A DNA stretch of 64,000 nt from an uncultured Clostridia bacterium (GCA_944354535.1 CALVPY010000010.1:1-64000), one strand, 5' to 3'; positions 35,825-45,277 are shown, counted from the first letter of the stretch. Notes: a model not told the origin generated them from the letters alone. Translations and numbers: made by a program.

Positions 35825-36787
35825 TCACATGGAGATCATCTGCAGCGTCTCGTACAGTTCGTAGTTGAACTTCTTCTTCATGGAGACCGCCTCGATGATG
35901 TCCATATCGATGATCTCGTTGCGGTGGATTCCGACGACGCGGTTGCCGATGCCGTCTTTTAAGAGCCGCACGGCTTTGTTGCCGAACTGTGCCGCGAGCA
36001 TACGATCCGCCATCGAGGGCGAGCCGCCGCGCTGGATGTGTCCGATGTTGGTGGAGCGCACCGAATAGGTGGTGTTCTCCTGCAGCTGCTTTGCGAATTC
36101 GTCCGCGCTGATGGCGCCCTCCGCGACGACGATGATGTTGGAGTGCTTGCCGTTGGCGCGCGAACGGTTGATGCGCATGACGATGTCGTCCATATCGTAG
36201 GCGATCTCGGGCACGATGATGATCTCCGCGCCCGACGTGATGCCCGCATAGAGGGCGATGTCGCCGCAGTGGCGGCCCATCACTTCGACGACGGAGATAC
36301 GCTCGTGCGAGTTCATCGTATCGCGCAGTTTATTGATGACTTCGAGGCAGGTATTCACCGCCGTATCGAAGCCCAGCGTGTAGTCGGTATATTCGAGGTC
36401 GTTGTCGATGGTGCCGGGAATGCCGATCGTCGGGATCCCGAAATTTTCCGTGAGCGACTTTGCCCCGCGGAAAGAACCGTCGCCGCCGATGACGACGAGG
36501 CCTTCGATGCCGTGGCGCTCGAGCGTCTTCACAGCCTTCTTCTGCCCCTCCTGCGTGAGCATCTCAAGGCATCTTGCCGTGCGCAGTTTGGTGCCGCCGC
36601 GCTGGACGATATCCGAAACGCTCCTCATTTCCATGGGCATCATGGTATCTTCGATGAGCCCTGCATAGCCGCGCTCGATGCCGTACACCTCGATGCCGAA
36701 ATAAATGGCCGTGCGCACAACGGCGCGGATGGCCGCATTCATGCCGGGCGCATCGCCGCCGCTCGTCAAAAGTCCGATCCTCTTCAT
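35825..36787 (-). CDS. pfkA: ATP-dependent 6-phosphofructokinase
   Basis: 320 residues, the standard bacterial length. LTSGGDAPGMNAAIR (ATP site), GGDGSFRGA, and the catalytic PGTIDND are present; Gly in GGDGS marks the ATP-using type. Commits fructose-6-P to glycolysis. ATG at 36787 preceded by GGAGGACAGGAAG. A -10-like TATAAT lies at 36839-36834 on the minus strand, so it can be transcribed apart from dnaE. Confidence 0.94.
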   Translation of the reverse strand: MKRIGLLTSGGDAPGMNAAIRAVVRTAIYFGIEVYGIERGYAGLIEDTMMPMEMRSVSDIVQRGGTKLRTARCLEMLTQEGQKKAVKTLERHGIEGLVVIGGDGSFRGAKSLTENFGIPTIGIPGTIDNDLEYTDYTLGFDTAVNTCLEVINKLRDTMNSHERISVVEVMGRHCGDIALYAGITSGAEIIIVPEIAYDMDDIVMRINRSRANGKHSNIIVVAEGAISADEFAKQLQENTTYSVRSTNIGHIQRGGSPSMADRMLAAQFGNKAVRLLKDGIGNRVVGIHRNEIIDMDIIEAVSMKKKFNYELYETLQMISM

Positions 36788-36833
36788 CTTCCTGTCCTCC
36801 GTAAATGGTCCCTCACTCATTCTCCCCGCCGAT

Positions 36834-36839
36834 ATTATA
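36834..36839 (-). promoter_or_regulatory. Candidate -10 of pfkA
   Basis: TATAAT on the minus strand, 47 bases before the pfkA ATG, in the 101-base gap after dnaE. The -35 is poor (T-rich stretch at suitable distance). Confidence 0.4.
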
Positions 36840-36888
36840 TCATCAATCTCACGAAAAGAAAAGAATTTTTACACCCTTTTTCGCGCTC

Positions 36889-39800
36889 TCAGACGAGTTT
36901 TATCGCCGATTCGGGCAAAAATGTCCTCAGCTCTGCCATGAGCGCCCGCGTGAGACGCACGGGAAATTCATAACGCCTGCCGCCGTGCAGCACTTTGGAA
37001 GGAGTCTCGCCCGCATACCCCGAAAGCGTATCGAGGAGCTCTTCGAAGTCCTCCTCTCCCAACCCTCTCGCATCCAGCCAAAGCACTTGCTCCCCGCTCT
37101 TCCGCTCGTTCCGCGCAGGGGTCTCCTGCTTTTCCTCGGGCGGGACGAACTCCTCGATCCTGTCCGCGATGATGACGGGGAGTTTGTCGGGAGAAATATC
37201 GATCTTGCCCGAAACCCTCACGACGGCGTCCGCCTTCAGAAAGTGCCGCGCGCGTTCATAGATGCGCGGGAAGGCGACGCAGTCGATGCTGCCGTACAAA
37301 TCCTCCACCGTGACGAACGCCATCGTGGCGCCCGCGCGGGTGTTGATCTTCTTGACGCCCGCGATGAGCCCGCCGAAGACGACCTGCTGCCCGCTCTCGA
37401 TCTGCGCGTACGTCCTTTCCCCCGTTTCCTCGTCCTCTTCATAGTCGGCGAGCAGCCCGCAGTTGAAATTCGCATCCTGAAAATAGCGCGCGAACGGCTC
37501 GAAGGGATGCCCGCTGACATACACGCCGAGGACGGACTTCTCTTTGGAGAGAAGGTCTTCGGAAGGCCATTCGGGGATGTCGGGATAGTTGGCCTCAGGC
37601 GTCTCTTCGGCGATGAGCGTGCCGAAGAGGGAGAGCTGCGCGCCGCTCTTCTGCTTGTCCATGCCCGCGATGCGGTGCATGAGATCCTCGTACACGGCGG
37701 TGTACTGTGAGCGGCGGTAGCCGAAGCTGTCGAAGGCGCCGCCTAAGATGAGGCTCTCCACCATGCGCTTGTTGACGTACTTGGTGCAGCGCATCAGAAA
37801 GTCGGGGAAGTCCTTGAAGGGCCCGTTCTCGTCACGCTCTTTGATGACCTCCTCCATCGCCCCGATGCCCACGCCGCGCAGGGCGCACAGGCCGAAGCGC
37901 AGCCCGTCCCCCTGCACCGAGAAATATGCCTTGGAGCGGTTGACGTCGGGCGGGTACACCGCGATGTGCTTCTCCTTCATGTAGACGACGTACTTTGCGA
38001 TCTCTTCGATCTTGTCGATGCGGTTATTGAGGACGCCCGCCAGAAACTCTTTGGGGTAGTACGCTTTGAGGTACGCCGTCTCGTAGGTGACGACGGCATA
38101 CGCCGCCGCGTGCGACTTGTTGAAGGCGTAGGAAGCGAAGCTCTCCATCTTGGCGAAGAGCTCGGCGCTCACTTCGGGCGGGATGCCCTTACTGATGCAC
38201 CCCGTGATGTTACCGCCCTTGTCGATATCGCCGTAGATGAACTTATCCTTCTGCGCCATCAGTTCGGAGCGGTGCTTTTTCGCCATGGCGCGGCGCACGA
38301 GATCTGCCTGTCCCAGCGAATAGCCCGCGAGGTTCTGGAAGATCTGCATGACCTGCTCCTGATAGATGATGACGCCGAACGTCTTCTCCAAAATGGGCTT
38401 GAGCATGGGCGTTAAGTAGTGGATATTCGCGGGGTCCGACCTGTTCTTCAAATATTCGGGGATAAAGTCCATGGGCCCCGGGCGGTAGAGCGAAATGCCC
38501 GCGATGAGATCTTCGAGGCAGGTGGGCTGCAGCTGCTTCATGAACTTCTTCATGCCGCCCTGTTCGAGCTGGAACACGGCGTCCGTATCGCCGTCGGAGA
38601 TGAGCTGATATGCCTTGGGGTCGTCGCACGCCTGCGTGAATTCCACCGTCTCGCCCGTATCCTCTTTGATGTAATCGAGCGTCTTCTTGATATCGGTGAG
38701 CGTGGTGAGCGCCAGAAAGTCCATCTTGAGCATACCGATGGACTCCACTTCCTTCATGTCGAATTGGGTGGTGATGTCCTCGCCGTTGCGCGAAAGCGGC
38801 ACGTTGTCGGCGATCTTCTTGCGGCAGATGACGACGCCCGCGGCGTGCATGCCCGTCTGACGGGGCATACCCTCGAGCTTCAAGCCCATGTCGATGACGC
38901 GTTTCAAGGTCGCGTCGCTCTCGTAAAGGTCGATGAATTCCTGGTTGCGCTTGCTCTCCTGATCGGCAAGCTTCTTCACTGCCTCGTCGTGCTTGTCGGG
39001 GTCGTTCTCCGTCTCGATGACCGCCTTCCTGCACTTTTCAAGGTTGAGCCCCAGAAGTTCGCGGATGGTAGACTTGCCGTCCATGAGCTTGGTGACGCGG
39101 TCTGTCTCGGCGTAAGGGACACGCATGACGCGCCCCACGTCCTTGATGACGGCGCGCGAAGCGAGCGTACCGAAGGTGACGATCTGCGCGACGTTCTCGG
39201 GATGATAGCGCTTCCTCACATAGGCGATGGTCTCCTCACGGCGGGCGGTGCAGAAGTCGACGTCGAAGTCGGGCATGGAGACGCGGTCGGGGTTCAGAAA
39301 GCGCTCAAAGAGAAGGTCGTAGCGCAGCGGATCGACATTGGTGATGCCGATGGAATAGGCGACGATGCTGCCAACGCCCGATCCGCGCCCGGGGCCGACG
39401 GGGATATCGTGCAGCCGCGACCAATTGATATAGTCCCACACGATGAGGAAGTAGTCGGCAAAGCCCATCTTGATGATGATGGAAAGCTCGTACTCGGCGC
39501 GCTTTCTGATCTCCTCGGTGACGACGGGATAGCGCTTGGGAAGCCCCTCCCAGGTGAGCCGCGTCAGATATTCGGGCGAAGGCGTGCCGTCGTCCGCCGT
39601 GTAGAGCGGGATGAGCGACTTATCGTACACGGGGTTGCCGTCCGGCTTTAAGTTGAAGGGCGTGTCCGTATCGGAGACTTTGTTCGCAATGACGCGCGTG
39701 TTTGAAATGGCTTCGGGAAGGTCGGGGAAGAGCGCCGCCATCTCGTCGCCCGACTTCATGTAAAATTCGTGCGTCTGCATGCGCATGCGGTCGGGGTCGT

Positions 39801-40476
39801 CGAGCGTCTTCTTCATCTGGATGCACATGAGAACATCCTGCATCTCCCAATCTTCCTTGCGGAGATAGTGTACGTCATTGGTGGCGACGAGCGGGATGCC
39901 CGTCTCCCGCGAGATGCGCACGATGAGCGGCAAAATTTGTTTCTGTTCGGGGATGCCGTGATCCTGGATCTCGAGATAAAAATCTTCCCCGTAAATTTCC
40001 TTCATGGAGAGCGCGAACGCCTTCGCCCCCTCGTAGTCCCCCTTCATGAGGAGGCGGGGAAGCCTGCCCGCGAGGCACGCCGAAAGGCAGATGACCCCCT
40101 CGGCGTGGTCTTTTAATACGTTGTAATCGATGCGCGGGCGGTAGTAAAAGCCGTCCACGAAGGCGAGCGAATCCATCTGCACGAGGTTGATATACCCCGC
40201 CTTATTCTTCGCAAGCAGGATGAGGTGATCGGCGTGCTGATCCTTCTTGACGCGGTAGTCGTCCGTCACATAGAACTCACAGCCGATGATATATTTGATG
40301 CCCTTTTTCTTGCACGCCTCGGCAAAGCGCAGGGAGGTGTACATATTGCCGTGGTCGGTGACGGCGACGGTATCGATATTGTTCTTGACGCAGTGATCGA
40401 CGAGCTCCTTCACCTTGACCGCCCCGTCGAGGAGGCTGTACTCGGTATGAAGATGCAGATGGACAAAATCGGTCAT
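36889..40476 (-). CDS. dnaE: DNA polymerase III alpha subunit, DnaE type
   Basis: 1195 residues. N-terminal PHP domain (HLHTEYSLLDGA, TDHGNMY), the palm with PDFDVDF holding catalytic Asp residues and the nearby GPGRGSGVGS, fingers, a helix-hairpin-helix region, and a C-terminal OB fold (AGATMAFVTVEDLYGSIDCVAFP). There is no DEDD exonuclease insertion, so this is DnaE and not PolC. The ATG at 40476 overlaps the whiA stop by four bases. In Clostridia DnaE usually works beside PolC, which is not in this window. Confidence 0.95.
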   Translation of the reverse strand: MTDFVHLHLHTEYSLLDGAVKVKELVDHCVKNNIDTVAVTDHGNMYTSLRFAEACKKKGIKYIIGCEFYVTDDYRVKKDQHADHLILLAKNKAGYINLVQMDSLAFVDGFYYRPRIDYNVLKDHAEGVICLSACLAGRLPRLLMKGDYEGAKAFALSMKEIYGEDFYLEIQDHGIPEQKQILPLIVRISRETGIPLVATNDVHYLRKEDWEMQDVLMCIQMKKTLDDPDRMRMQTHEFYMKSGDEMAALFPDLPEAISNTRVIANKVSDTDTPFNLKPDGNPVYDKSLIPLYTADDGTPSPEYLTRLTWEGLPKRYPVVTEEIRKRAEYELSIIIKMGFADYFLIVWDYINWSRLHDIPVGPGRGSGVGSIVAYSIGITNVDPLRYDLLFERFLNPDRVSMPDFDVDFCTARREETIAYVRKRYHPENVAQIVTFGTLASRAVIKDVGRVMRVPYAETDRVTKLMDGKSTIRELLGLNLEKCRKAVIETENDPDKHDEAVKKLADQESKRNQEFIDLYESDATLKRVIDMGLKLEGMPRQTGMHAAGVVICRKKIADNVPLSRNGEDITTQFDMKEVESIGMLKMDFLALTTLTDIKKTLDYIKEDTGETVEFTQACDDPKAYQLISDGDTDAVFQLEQGGMKKFMKQLQPTCLEDLIAGISLYRPGPMDFIPEYLKNRSDPANIHYLTPMLKPILEKTFGVIIYQEQVMQIFQNLAGYSLGQADLVRRAMAKKHRSELMAQKDKFIYGDIDKGGNITGCISKGIPPEVSAELFAKMESFASYAFNKSHAAAYAVVTYETAYLKAYYPKEFLAGVLNNRIDKIEEIAKYVVYMKEKHIAVYPPDVNRSKAYFSVQGDGLRFGLCALRGVGIGAMEEVIKERDENGPFKDFPDFLMRCTKYVNKRMVESLILGGAFDSFGYRRSQYTAVYEDLMHRIAGMDKQKSGAQLSLFGTLIAEETPEANYPDIPEWPSEDLLSKEKSVLGVYVSGHPFEPFARYFQDANFNCGLLADYEEDEETGERTYAQIESGQQVVFGGLIAGVKKINTRAGATMAFVTVEDLYGSIDCVAFPRIYERARHFLKADAVVRVSGKIDISPDKLPVIIADRIEEFVPPEEKQETPARNERKSGEQVLWLDARGLGEEDFEELLDTLSGYAGETPSKVLHGGRRYEFPVRLTRALMAELRTFLPESAIKLV

Positions 40477-41387
40477 GTGTTTTCCTCCGTGCTCCTATAA
40501 AGTTCCGTGAGTTTGCGGATGCGGTGATTTAAGCAGCTCTTGCTGATATTCAGCCGCGCCGCAAGTTCGGTGAGCGATTCCGAGGGGTGTTCGACGCGCG
40601 CCCGCGCCGCCTCTTTGAGGGGCTCGGAAAGGCTTTCAAAGACGCCCTTTTCATACAGCTCGCGGAAGATCTTGAGCTGGTTGACGCTCGCGATCGCCGT
40701 GCGGTCGGCATTGCGCGCAACGCAGTTGGAGACGCGGTTGGAGTTGTTCCGCTCCTGCCGCTCGGCGGCAAGCTCGTTGAGTTTCTTCAGCGCTCCCTCC
40801 GCCCCCGCGACGGCGCAGAAGTCGGAGAGCATATCCCCGCTTTTAAGGTAGACGACGGTGCGCTCCCCCCGCCGCGCGAATTTCCCCAAAAGGTCGAATT
40901 GAAGCAAGAGCGCCTGAAACGCCTCGGCGTCCGCCGCCCGCGGGAAGACAAATTCGAGGTGATAGCCCGTCCTCGTCCCTGCGGCAGGCACGGTGCAGCT
41001 CCCGCCGCCCAAGAACGCCGCTTTGAGGCAGGAGAGCGCGCAGCACTCCCACTTCGCCGCCCACGCGATGCCGCGCCCGCCCGAAAAGCCCGCCTCATGC
41101 GCGATGCGCGCCGATTCCCCGCCCGCATAGGAAAACGTCAGCCTGTCCCGCTCGCGCTTGGGGTCGAAGGCGGCTTCCTTGATGTCGAAGCGCACGGAAT
41201 ACACGCTCTCGGCAAGCGCTAAAAAGAGCGCCGAAAGCCGCTCGTTCTCGCTGACGAACTCGATGCGCCCGTCCTGATACGACCCGCCCGTCGCGAGCAG
41301 CGCAAACAGCGCCGCTTTCTTGCAGCAGGGCTCCTTGGGGGGAGCCGCAAACAGCTCCCGTTTGACTTCCGAAGTAAAATTCGCCAT
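40473..41387 (-). CDS. whiA: DNA-binding protein WhiA
   Basis: 304 residues. The N-terminal part has the homing-endonuclease-like (LAGLIDADG-derived) fold, the C-terminal part a helix-turn-helix (ESLTELAARLNISKSCLNHRIRKL). The segment NSNRVSNCVARNADRT is a strong WhiA mark. Acts in cell division and chromosome segregation in Firmicutes and in sporulation in actinomycetes. I chose the ATG at 41387 since WhiA proteins begin close to SEVKREL; an ATG nine bases upstream is possible. Confidence 0.92.
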   Translation of the reverse strand: MANFTSEVKRELFAAPPKEPCCKKAALFALLATGGSYQDGRIEFVSENERLSALFLALAESVYSVRFDIKEAAFDPKRERDRLTFSYAGGESARIAHEAGFSGGRGIAWAAKWECCALSCLKAAFLGGGSCTVPAAGTRTGYHLEFVFPRAADAEAFQALLLQFDLLGKFARRGERTVVYLKSGDMLSDFCAVAGAEGALKKLNELAAERQERNNSNRVSNCVARNADRTAIASVNQLKIFRELYEKGVFESLSEPLKEAARARVEHPSESLTELAARLNISKSCLNHRIRKLTELYRSTEENT

Positions 41388-41437
41388 AATGTCCATTTAC
41401 GCCGCACCGCCCCACAGACGGCAAGCGGCAGATGTTC

Positions 41438-42208
41438 TCAGTGCGTCCGTTTATAGTCCCGAAGGCGGAAGGAGGGCGTCCTCCCGTCGATATTGCAGAT
41501 CTGCGAAAGCGGCACGCCCACGCGGCCGATCTGCGCCTCCGCGAGAGCGATATCCCCGATGCGCCCCGGGGAGTGCGCGTCCGAATTGACGACGAACTTC
41601 ACGCCCGTCGCCGCGGCCTCTGCAAGCTCTTCGTCGGTAAAGTGCGGTTTTTTGCCGCTGATCTCGAGGTACGTCCCGTAGTCGCGGCAGCACTTGGCAA
41701 CTTCCTTCACGTCTGCAAAGCAATGATAGTTGACGTGCGTCAGAATGTCAATGGGGTTTTTCTCGACCGCCCGCTGATAGGCGCGCGTCATCTCCCGCAC
41801 CATGCGATCGGAGGGCTTGATATGCGCGCGGTAGCGGAAGGTCGTCCATCCCCCCTCCCAGAAGGAAGGGAAGTCTTTGTATTTGACGAGCGGATGAAAG
41901 CCCGCAAGATAGACGTCGAAGTCCTCGAAGTCGGCTTCCGTCAGCCCGCAGTCGCCCTCGCGGCTCAGAATGTTCTCCTCAATGCCGCGGAGGACGGGGA
42001 ATCCCGTTTCCCGCGCCGCCTCGTCGATGTCGGCGAAGTAGCGCTCCTTTTCCCGCCGCTTCACGCCCAGAACGACGTGCGAAAAGCCGTGGTCGGTAAC
42101 GGCGATGCCACAAAGCCCCGCCTCTTTTCCCGCCAGCGCGTTTTCAAGGGCGGTCGACTTGCCGTCCGAATATTTGGTATGCGTATGATAGTCAAACGTG
42201 AGTTTCAT
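41438..42208 (-). CDS. PHP-domain phosphoesterase
   Basis: 256 residues. The metal-binding motifs are DYHTHTKYSDG near the start, VTDHGFSH, HVNYH and SDAHSPGRIGD. Most like the YcdX/histidinol-phosphatase branch of PHP proteins; the phosphate ester it splits is not known. It lies between murB and whiA, the place where rapZ and yvcK-like genes stand in many Clostridia; those two are missing here. The RBS (GGGAA) is weak. Confidence 0.85.
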   Translation of the reverse strand: MKLTFDYHTHTKYSDGKSTALENALAGKEAGLCGIAVTDHGFSHVVLGVKRREKERYFADIDEAARETGFPVLRGIEENILSREGDCGLTEADFEDFDVYLAGFHPLVKYKDFPSFWEGGWTTFRYRAHIKPSDRMVREMTRAYQRAVEKNPIDILTHVNYHCFADVKEVAKCCRDYGTYLEISGKKPHFTDEELAEAAATGVKFVVNSDAHSPGRIGDIALAEAQIGRVGVPLSQICNIDGRTPSFRLRDYKRTH

Positions 42209-42259
42209 GGTATTTCCCGCGGCGTCCGTTTTCAGAGCCGCTGTACTTCTCTGCTTGCC

Positions 42260-42326
42260 GCGTCTCAGGGGAGCCGCCGCATTTCTTCGAATGGCGCGTC
42301 TCAGGGGAGCCACCGCACCTCTTCGC
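42260..42326. repeat. Tandem duplication of the murB 3' end
   Basis: CGCGTCTCAGGGGAGCC with following bases occurs at 42260-42290 and again at 42296-42326, differing at a few positions. The second copy contains the murB stop; the first would encode EEMRRLP plus stop in the same way. A short duplication in the spacer to the PHP gene. Confidence 0.7.
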
Positions 42327-43185
42327 GGAGCACGATCCCCGTCTCCTTCTCCACGCGCGCCTTTACAAGGGAGATGAGCGCCGCAACATCGGAAGCGCTG
42401 CCCCCGTCATTCAAAATAAAATTGGCGTGCTCTTCGCTCACGCGCGCCCCGCCCAGCCGCATCCCCTTGAGCCCGCACGCCTCGATGACCGCCCCCGCGC
42501 TCTTCCCTTCGGGGTTGACGAACACGCAGCCCATGCTCCTTCCTTTGGGGAGCTCCCTGCGCTTCGTCCGAAAATAACAGCGGCGGCGGGCGATCTCTAC
42601 GGGGAAGCTGTGTTTGAGCCTAAGTTCCGCGCCGATGACGGCGATATTTTCCCGCAGGAAGATGCTGTCCTTCTCTTCAAAGGCGCATTCCGCTTGGGAA
42701 AGGCAGAACGTCCTGCCCGCCGAAGCGCAGACAACGCGCGAGATAAGCTCGCCGATATGCCCTTCCTTCACGCCCGCGTTCATGGCGACAGCGCCCCCGA
42801 CAGTCATGGGGATGCCCGTCAAAAACTCCGCCCCCGCAAGGCACTTTTCCCCCGCAAAGCGCAGGAGCCCTCCCCCCGTCACGCCCGCGCCGACGCGCAC
42901 CAAAGCGCCCTCCGCCGCGAGCGAACAAAAGCCGCAAAAGCGGATGACGACGCCGTCAAAAAATCCGTCCCGCGGCAGCACGTTCGCCCCCGCGCCGAGA
43001 AAACAGTACGGGATGCACGTTCCTTCCAGAAAAGCAAGAAGGGAAGAAAGTTCCTCCCCGCTTCGGGGGGATGCCCACGCCGCGGCCGTTCCGCCGCAGC
43101 CGATCGAAGTATGCCGCGCAAAGTCGAAATATTCCCCCGCGCAAAGGCGCGGAAAGCGTTCCGAAAGCAGACCGTACAGCGTCAA
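42301..43185 (-). CDS. murB: UDP-N-acetylenolpyruvoylglucosamine reductase
   Basis: 294 residues. FAD-binding signature TSIGCGGTAAAW near the start, GAGANVLPRDGFFDGVVIRF, TGIPMTVGGAVAMNAG and the catalytic Ser in KGRSMGCVF(V/I)NPEG; the length fits type IIb MurB. Makes UDP-MurNAc for peptidoglycan. It starts at TTG with AGGAGAG seven bases upstream. Confidence 0.93.
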   Translation of the reverse strand: MTLYGLLSERFPRLCAGEYFDFARHTSIGCGGTAAAWASPRSGEELSSLLAFLEGTCIPYCFLGAGANVLPRDGFFDGVVIRFCGFCSLAAEGALVRVGAGVTGGGLLRFAGEKCLAGAEFLTGIPMTVGGAVAMNAGVKEGHIGELISRVVCASAGRTFCLSQAECAFEEKDSIFLRENIAVIGAELRLKHSFPVEIARRRCYFRTKRRELPKGRSMGCVFVNPEGKSAGAVIEACGLKGMRLGGARVSEEHANFILNDGGSASDVAALISLVKARVEKETGIVLREEVRWLP

Positions 43186-43225
43186 AGCCGTTCTCTCCTT
43201 ATTCTATCACATTTTGCGTCCGATT

Positions 43226-44125
43226 TCAAATACTTTTCAGGTATTTTTCGGGGACATCCCCTTCCCGCGCCGCCGCGGCGAGCTGCCCGAGCGCCTCCCT
43301 TGATGAGAACACGCTCACCGTGCGCTCCGCATTTTTTACAAGCGGGAACATCCCGATCTCCGAAAGCCGCCCCTGCACTTCGGGGGAGAGCAGCGCTTCC
43401 ACAAAGGCAAGGGATGCCTCCCGCTTCTCGGAAGAGAGGATGCCGATATACTGATAAAGATCGCAGTATTTTGTGAGCGGGCGCGCCTGCACTTTGGCGC
43501 CGCGCGCCTGAAAGCGGCACACGTCGCGCTGCGTGCCCAGAAGATAGCGGTATTTCCCGCTCAGAAAGCCCGTGTAGGCGGCGACGCTCTCCGTCTCTTC
43601 CCCCGCGATGCCCTCAAGGCGGGCGGCCACAACGGGCAGATTTTCCCCGCCCACGGAAAGAGCCGTCCTTCCCTCTCCTTCAAAATCGGTGAGGGAAAAG
43701 AGATAATACCCGCCCATACACCACGGATAGGCGAGTGCCTTTCCGCCCAGCTCCCCGCCCGCAAAGGAATACGGGAGAGGCAGGAGCCGTTCCGCGAACG
43801 CCGAAAGCCCCACGCCGAAGGAAAGGACGTCGGGCGCATCCCCCTCCGCAAGCGCCGAAAGCGCCCCCTCGAGGGTGTAGCTCGTAACGAGATAGTACGC
43901 CTCCCCCTGAAGCCCCCGCGCGACGCTCTTCAAAAACGCGGTGCGTGAGCCCTTCCCGCCCTCAAACGTATCGATATTCCACACCCTGACGACGGTGCGC
44001 GCCTCGGCCTCTCCCGATTTTTGAGGCAAGAAGACGAGAACGGCCGCCGCAAGGACAAACAAAAACGGCAGCCCCCGCCAAAGAATACGCCCGACTTTTC
44101 CCATCCGCCGCCAAAACGCTTTCAT
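43226..44125 (-). CDS. Membrane-anchored extracellular solute-binding-like protein
   Basis: About 299 residues. A basic head and one helix (WRGLPFLFVLAAAVLVFLP) anchor it; no lipobox Cys is present. The outer part looks like a family-1 solute-binding fold: VVRVWNIDTFEGGKGSRTAFL near the start, then LAYPWCMGGYYLF, and EALLSPEVQGRLSEIGMFPL near the end. No permease or ATPase is nearby, so it may act alone as a sensor or in cell-wall work beside murB. The start is uncertain (44125 or 44164). It ends 41 bases before murB. Confidence 0.6.
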   Translation of the reverse strand: MKAFWRRMGKVGRILWRGLPFLFVLAAAVLVFLPQKSGEAEARTVVRVWNIDTFEGGKGSRTAFLKSVARGLQGEAYYLVTSYTLEGALSALAEGDAPDVLSFGVGLSAFAERLLPLPYSFAGGELGGKALAYPWCMGGYYLFSLTDFEGEGRTALSVGGENLPVVAARLEGIAGEETESVAAYTGFLSGKYRYLLGTQRDVCRFQARGAKVQARPLTKYCDLYQYIGILSSEKREASLAFVEALLSPEVQGRLSEIGMFPLVKNAERTVSVFSSREALGQLAAAAREGDVPEKYLKSI

Positions 44126-44164
44126 CCTCTCATTGTATGCAGGAGCCCGCCGCAGATATTCCAT

Positions 44165-44239
44165 GCTTATGCCGCCCGCCGTTTTGCCGCCCGTTTAAGC
44201 CCGCCCGCCTTGCTTATGCCGCCCGCCGTTTTGCCGCCG
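44165..44239. repeat. Two direct 27-bp repeats in gene-free stretch
   Basis: GCTTATGCCGCCCGCCGTTT with seven more matching bases occurs at 44165-44191 and 44213-44239, 48 bases apart. The stretch 44166-44436 holds no convincing gene; it is GC-rich near the repeats and contains the small dyad ACAGCTGCGCTGT near 44318. Confidence 0.6.
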
Positions 44240-44436
44240 CTCAGCGGCCAAAAAAACAGGCATCTCCCGAAAAAACGAAAGACGCCCCGCCCGAACAAAC
44301 GGACTCTATCTCAAACAGCTGCGCTGTGACAGCAGTTTGTGCCGCTATCCGAAAACAATACATCGCCCCGTGCCGCGTTTCGTCCGGCGCTGCGCCAAGC
44401 CGTCTTTGAGACAGCCTGTCCGCTCCCCGAAAAGAC

Positions 44437-44461
44437 ACAAAAAAAGCCCCCGAGCGGGGGC
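44437..44461 (-). terminator. Terminator of the DUF1540 gene
   Basis: On the minus strand GCCCCC-GCTC-GGGGGC is followed by seven T, six bases after the stop codon. Confidence 0.85.
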
Positions 44462-44466
44462 AGACG

Positions 44467-44625
44467 TCAGTGCCTCTTCTGGAAGCTGTCGCAGCAGGTG
44501 CAGTGCTCGCAGTCGCAAGTATTGCCCACATGGATGGTCTCCAATTCACAATGGCAGCCGTCCACATTGAACTTGCATTCCGAAACGCCGCACGAAACGC
44601 CGCAGTTGATCATATTGCGATCCAT
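44467..44625 (-). CDS. DUF1540 cysteine-rich small protein
   Basis: 52 residues with ten Cys and several His. The pattern C-x3-C-x4-C-x6-C-x-C, then a beta stretch with IHVGNTCDC and a C-terminal CEHCTCCDSF fits DUF1540, a family of small Cys-rich proteins of sporulating Firmicutes thought to bind zinc. Strong RBS (GGAGG six to seven bases before the ATG) and a perfect terminator support a real gene. Monocistronic. Function unknown. Confidence 0.85.
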   Translation of the reverse strand: MDRNMINCGVSCGVSECKFNVDGCHCELETIHVGNTCDCEHCTCCDSFQKRH

Positions 44626-44683
44626 ATTTCACCTCCTCACAAGGTCAATATGCGCAAAAGCGGAAAAATTATCAAAAACCCCG

Positions 44684-44712
44684 TTGACAAAGCCCTCATC
44701 CTTTGGTAAAAT
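44684..44712 (+). promoter_or_regulatory. Promoter of rplI
   Basis: TTGACA (44684-44689), 17-base spacer, TAAAAT (44707-44712), 21 bases before the rplI ATG. Confidence 0.75.
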
Positions 44713-44732
44713 ATGACAAAAGGAGAACCACC

Positions 44733-45176
44733 ATGAAAGTCATTTTGAAAGCAGATGTAAAGGGTACGGGCATGAAGGGCGATCTTGTCGAAGTTTCGGA
44801 CGGCTACGCAAGGAACTTCCTCCTCAAAAAGGGGCTTGCCGAAGTCGCCACGACGAGCGGCATCAACGAGATCACGCAGCGCCGCATCGCAGACGAATAT
44901 CACCGCGCCGAGTATGTGAAAGCGCAGAAAGAGCTTGCGGCAAAACTTAACGGTGCGGAAGTCACCGTCGCCATCAAGGCGGGCGAAAACGGCAGAGTAT
45001 TCGGCTCGGTCACAACGGCGCACATCGCCTCCGCCCTCGAAGCGCAGGGCTATGAGATCGACAAGAAGAAGATCTCTTTGAAGGAAAACATCAAAAACGT
45101 CGGCGATTTCGAAGCCGAAGTCCGCCTCATGGAAGGCGTCGTCTCCAAGATCAAAGTCAAAGTCGTCGCAGAATAA
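44733..45176 (+). CDS. rplI: 50S ribosomal protein L9
   Basis: 147 residues, standard length. The N-terminal rRNA-binding domain has DVKGTGMKGDLVEVSDGYARNFL (the L9 signature), the long connecting helix follows, then the C-terminal domain with NGRVFGSVT. AAGGAG eight bases upstream of the ATG. It stands alone here; the usual neighbours dnaB and a DHH phosphoesterase gene are not next to it. Confidence 0.95.
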   Translation: MKVILKADVKGTGMKGDLVEVSDGYARNFLLKKGLAEVATTSGINEITQRRIADEYHRAEYVKAQKELAAKLNGAEVTVAIKAGENGRVFGSVTTAHIASALEAQGYEIDKKKISLKENIKNVGDFEAEVRLMEGVVSKIKVKVVAE

Positions 45177-45201
45177 GCGCGGCTTATTTCAAAGCGCTCC
45201 A

Positions 45202-45230
45202 AGCGGCAGGAAGTTCCTGCCGCTTTTTTC
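45202..45230 (+). terminator. Terminator of rplI
   Basis: AGCGGCAGG-AAGTT-CCTGCCGCT followed by TTTTTC. A second hairpin with T-run (AGGCGT ... ACGCCT, about 45240-45277) follows at once. Confidence 0.85.
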
Positions 45231-45277
45231 GTGAAAAAACAGGCGTCTCCGCTCGGGAAACGCCTGATCTTTATTTT

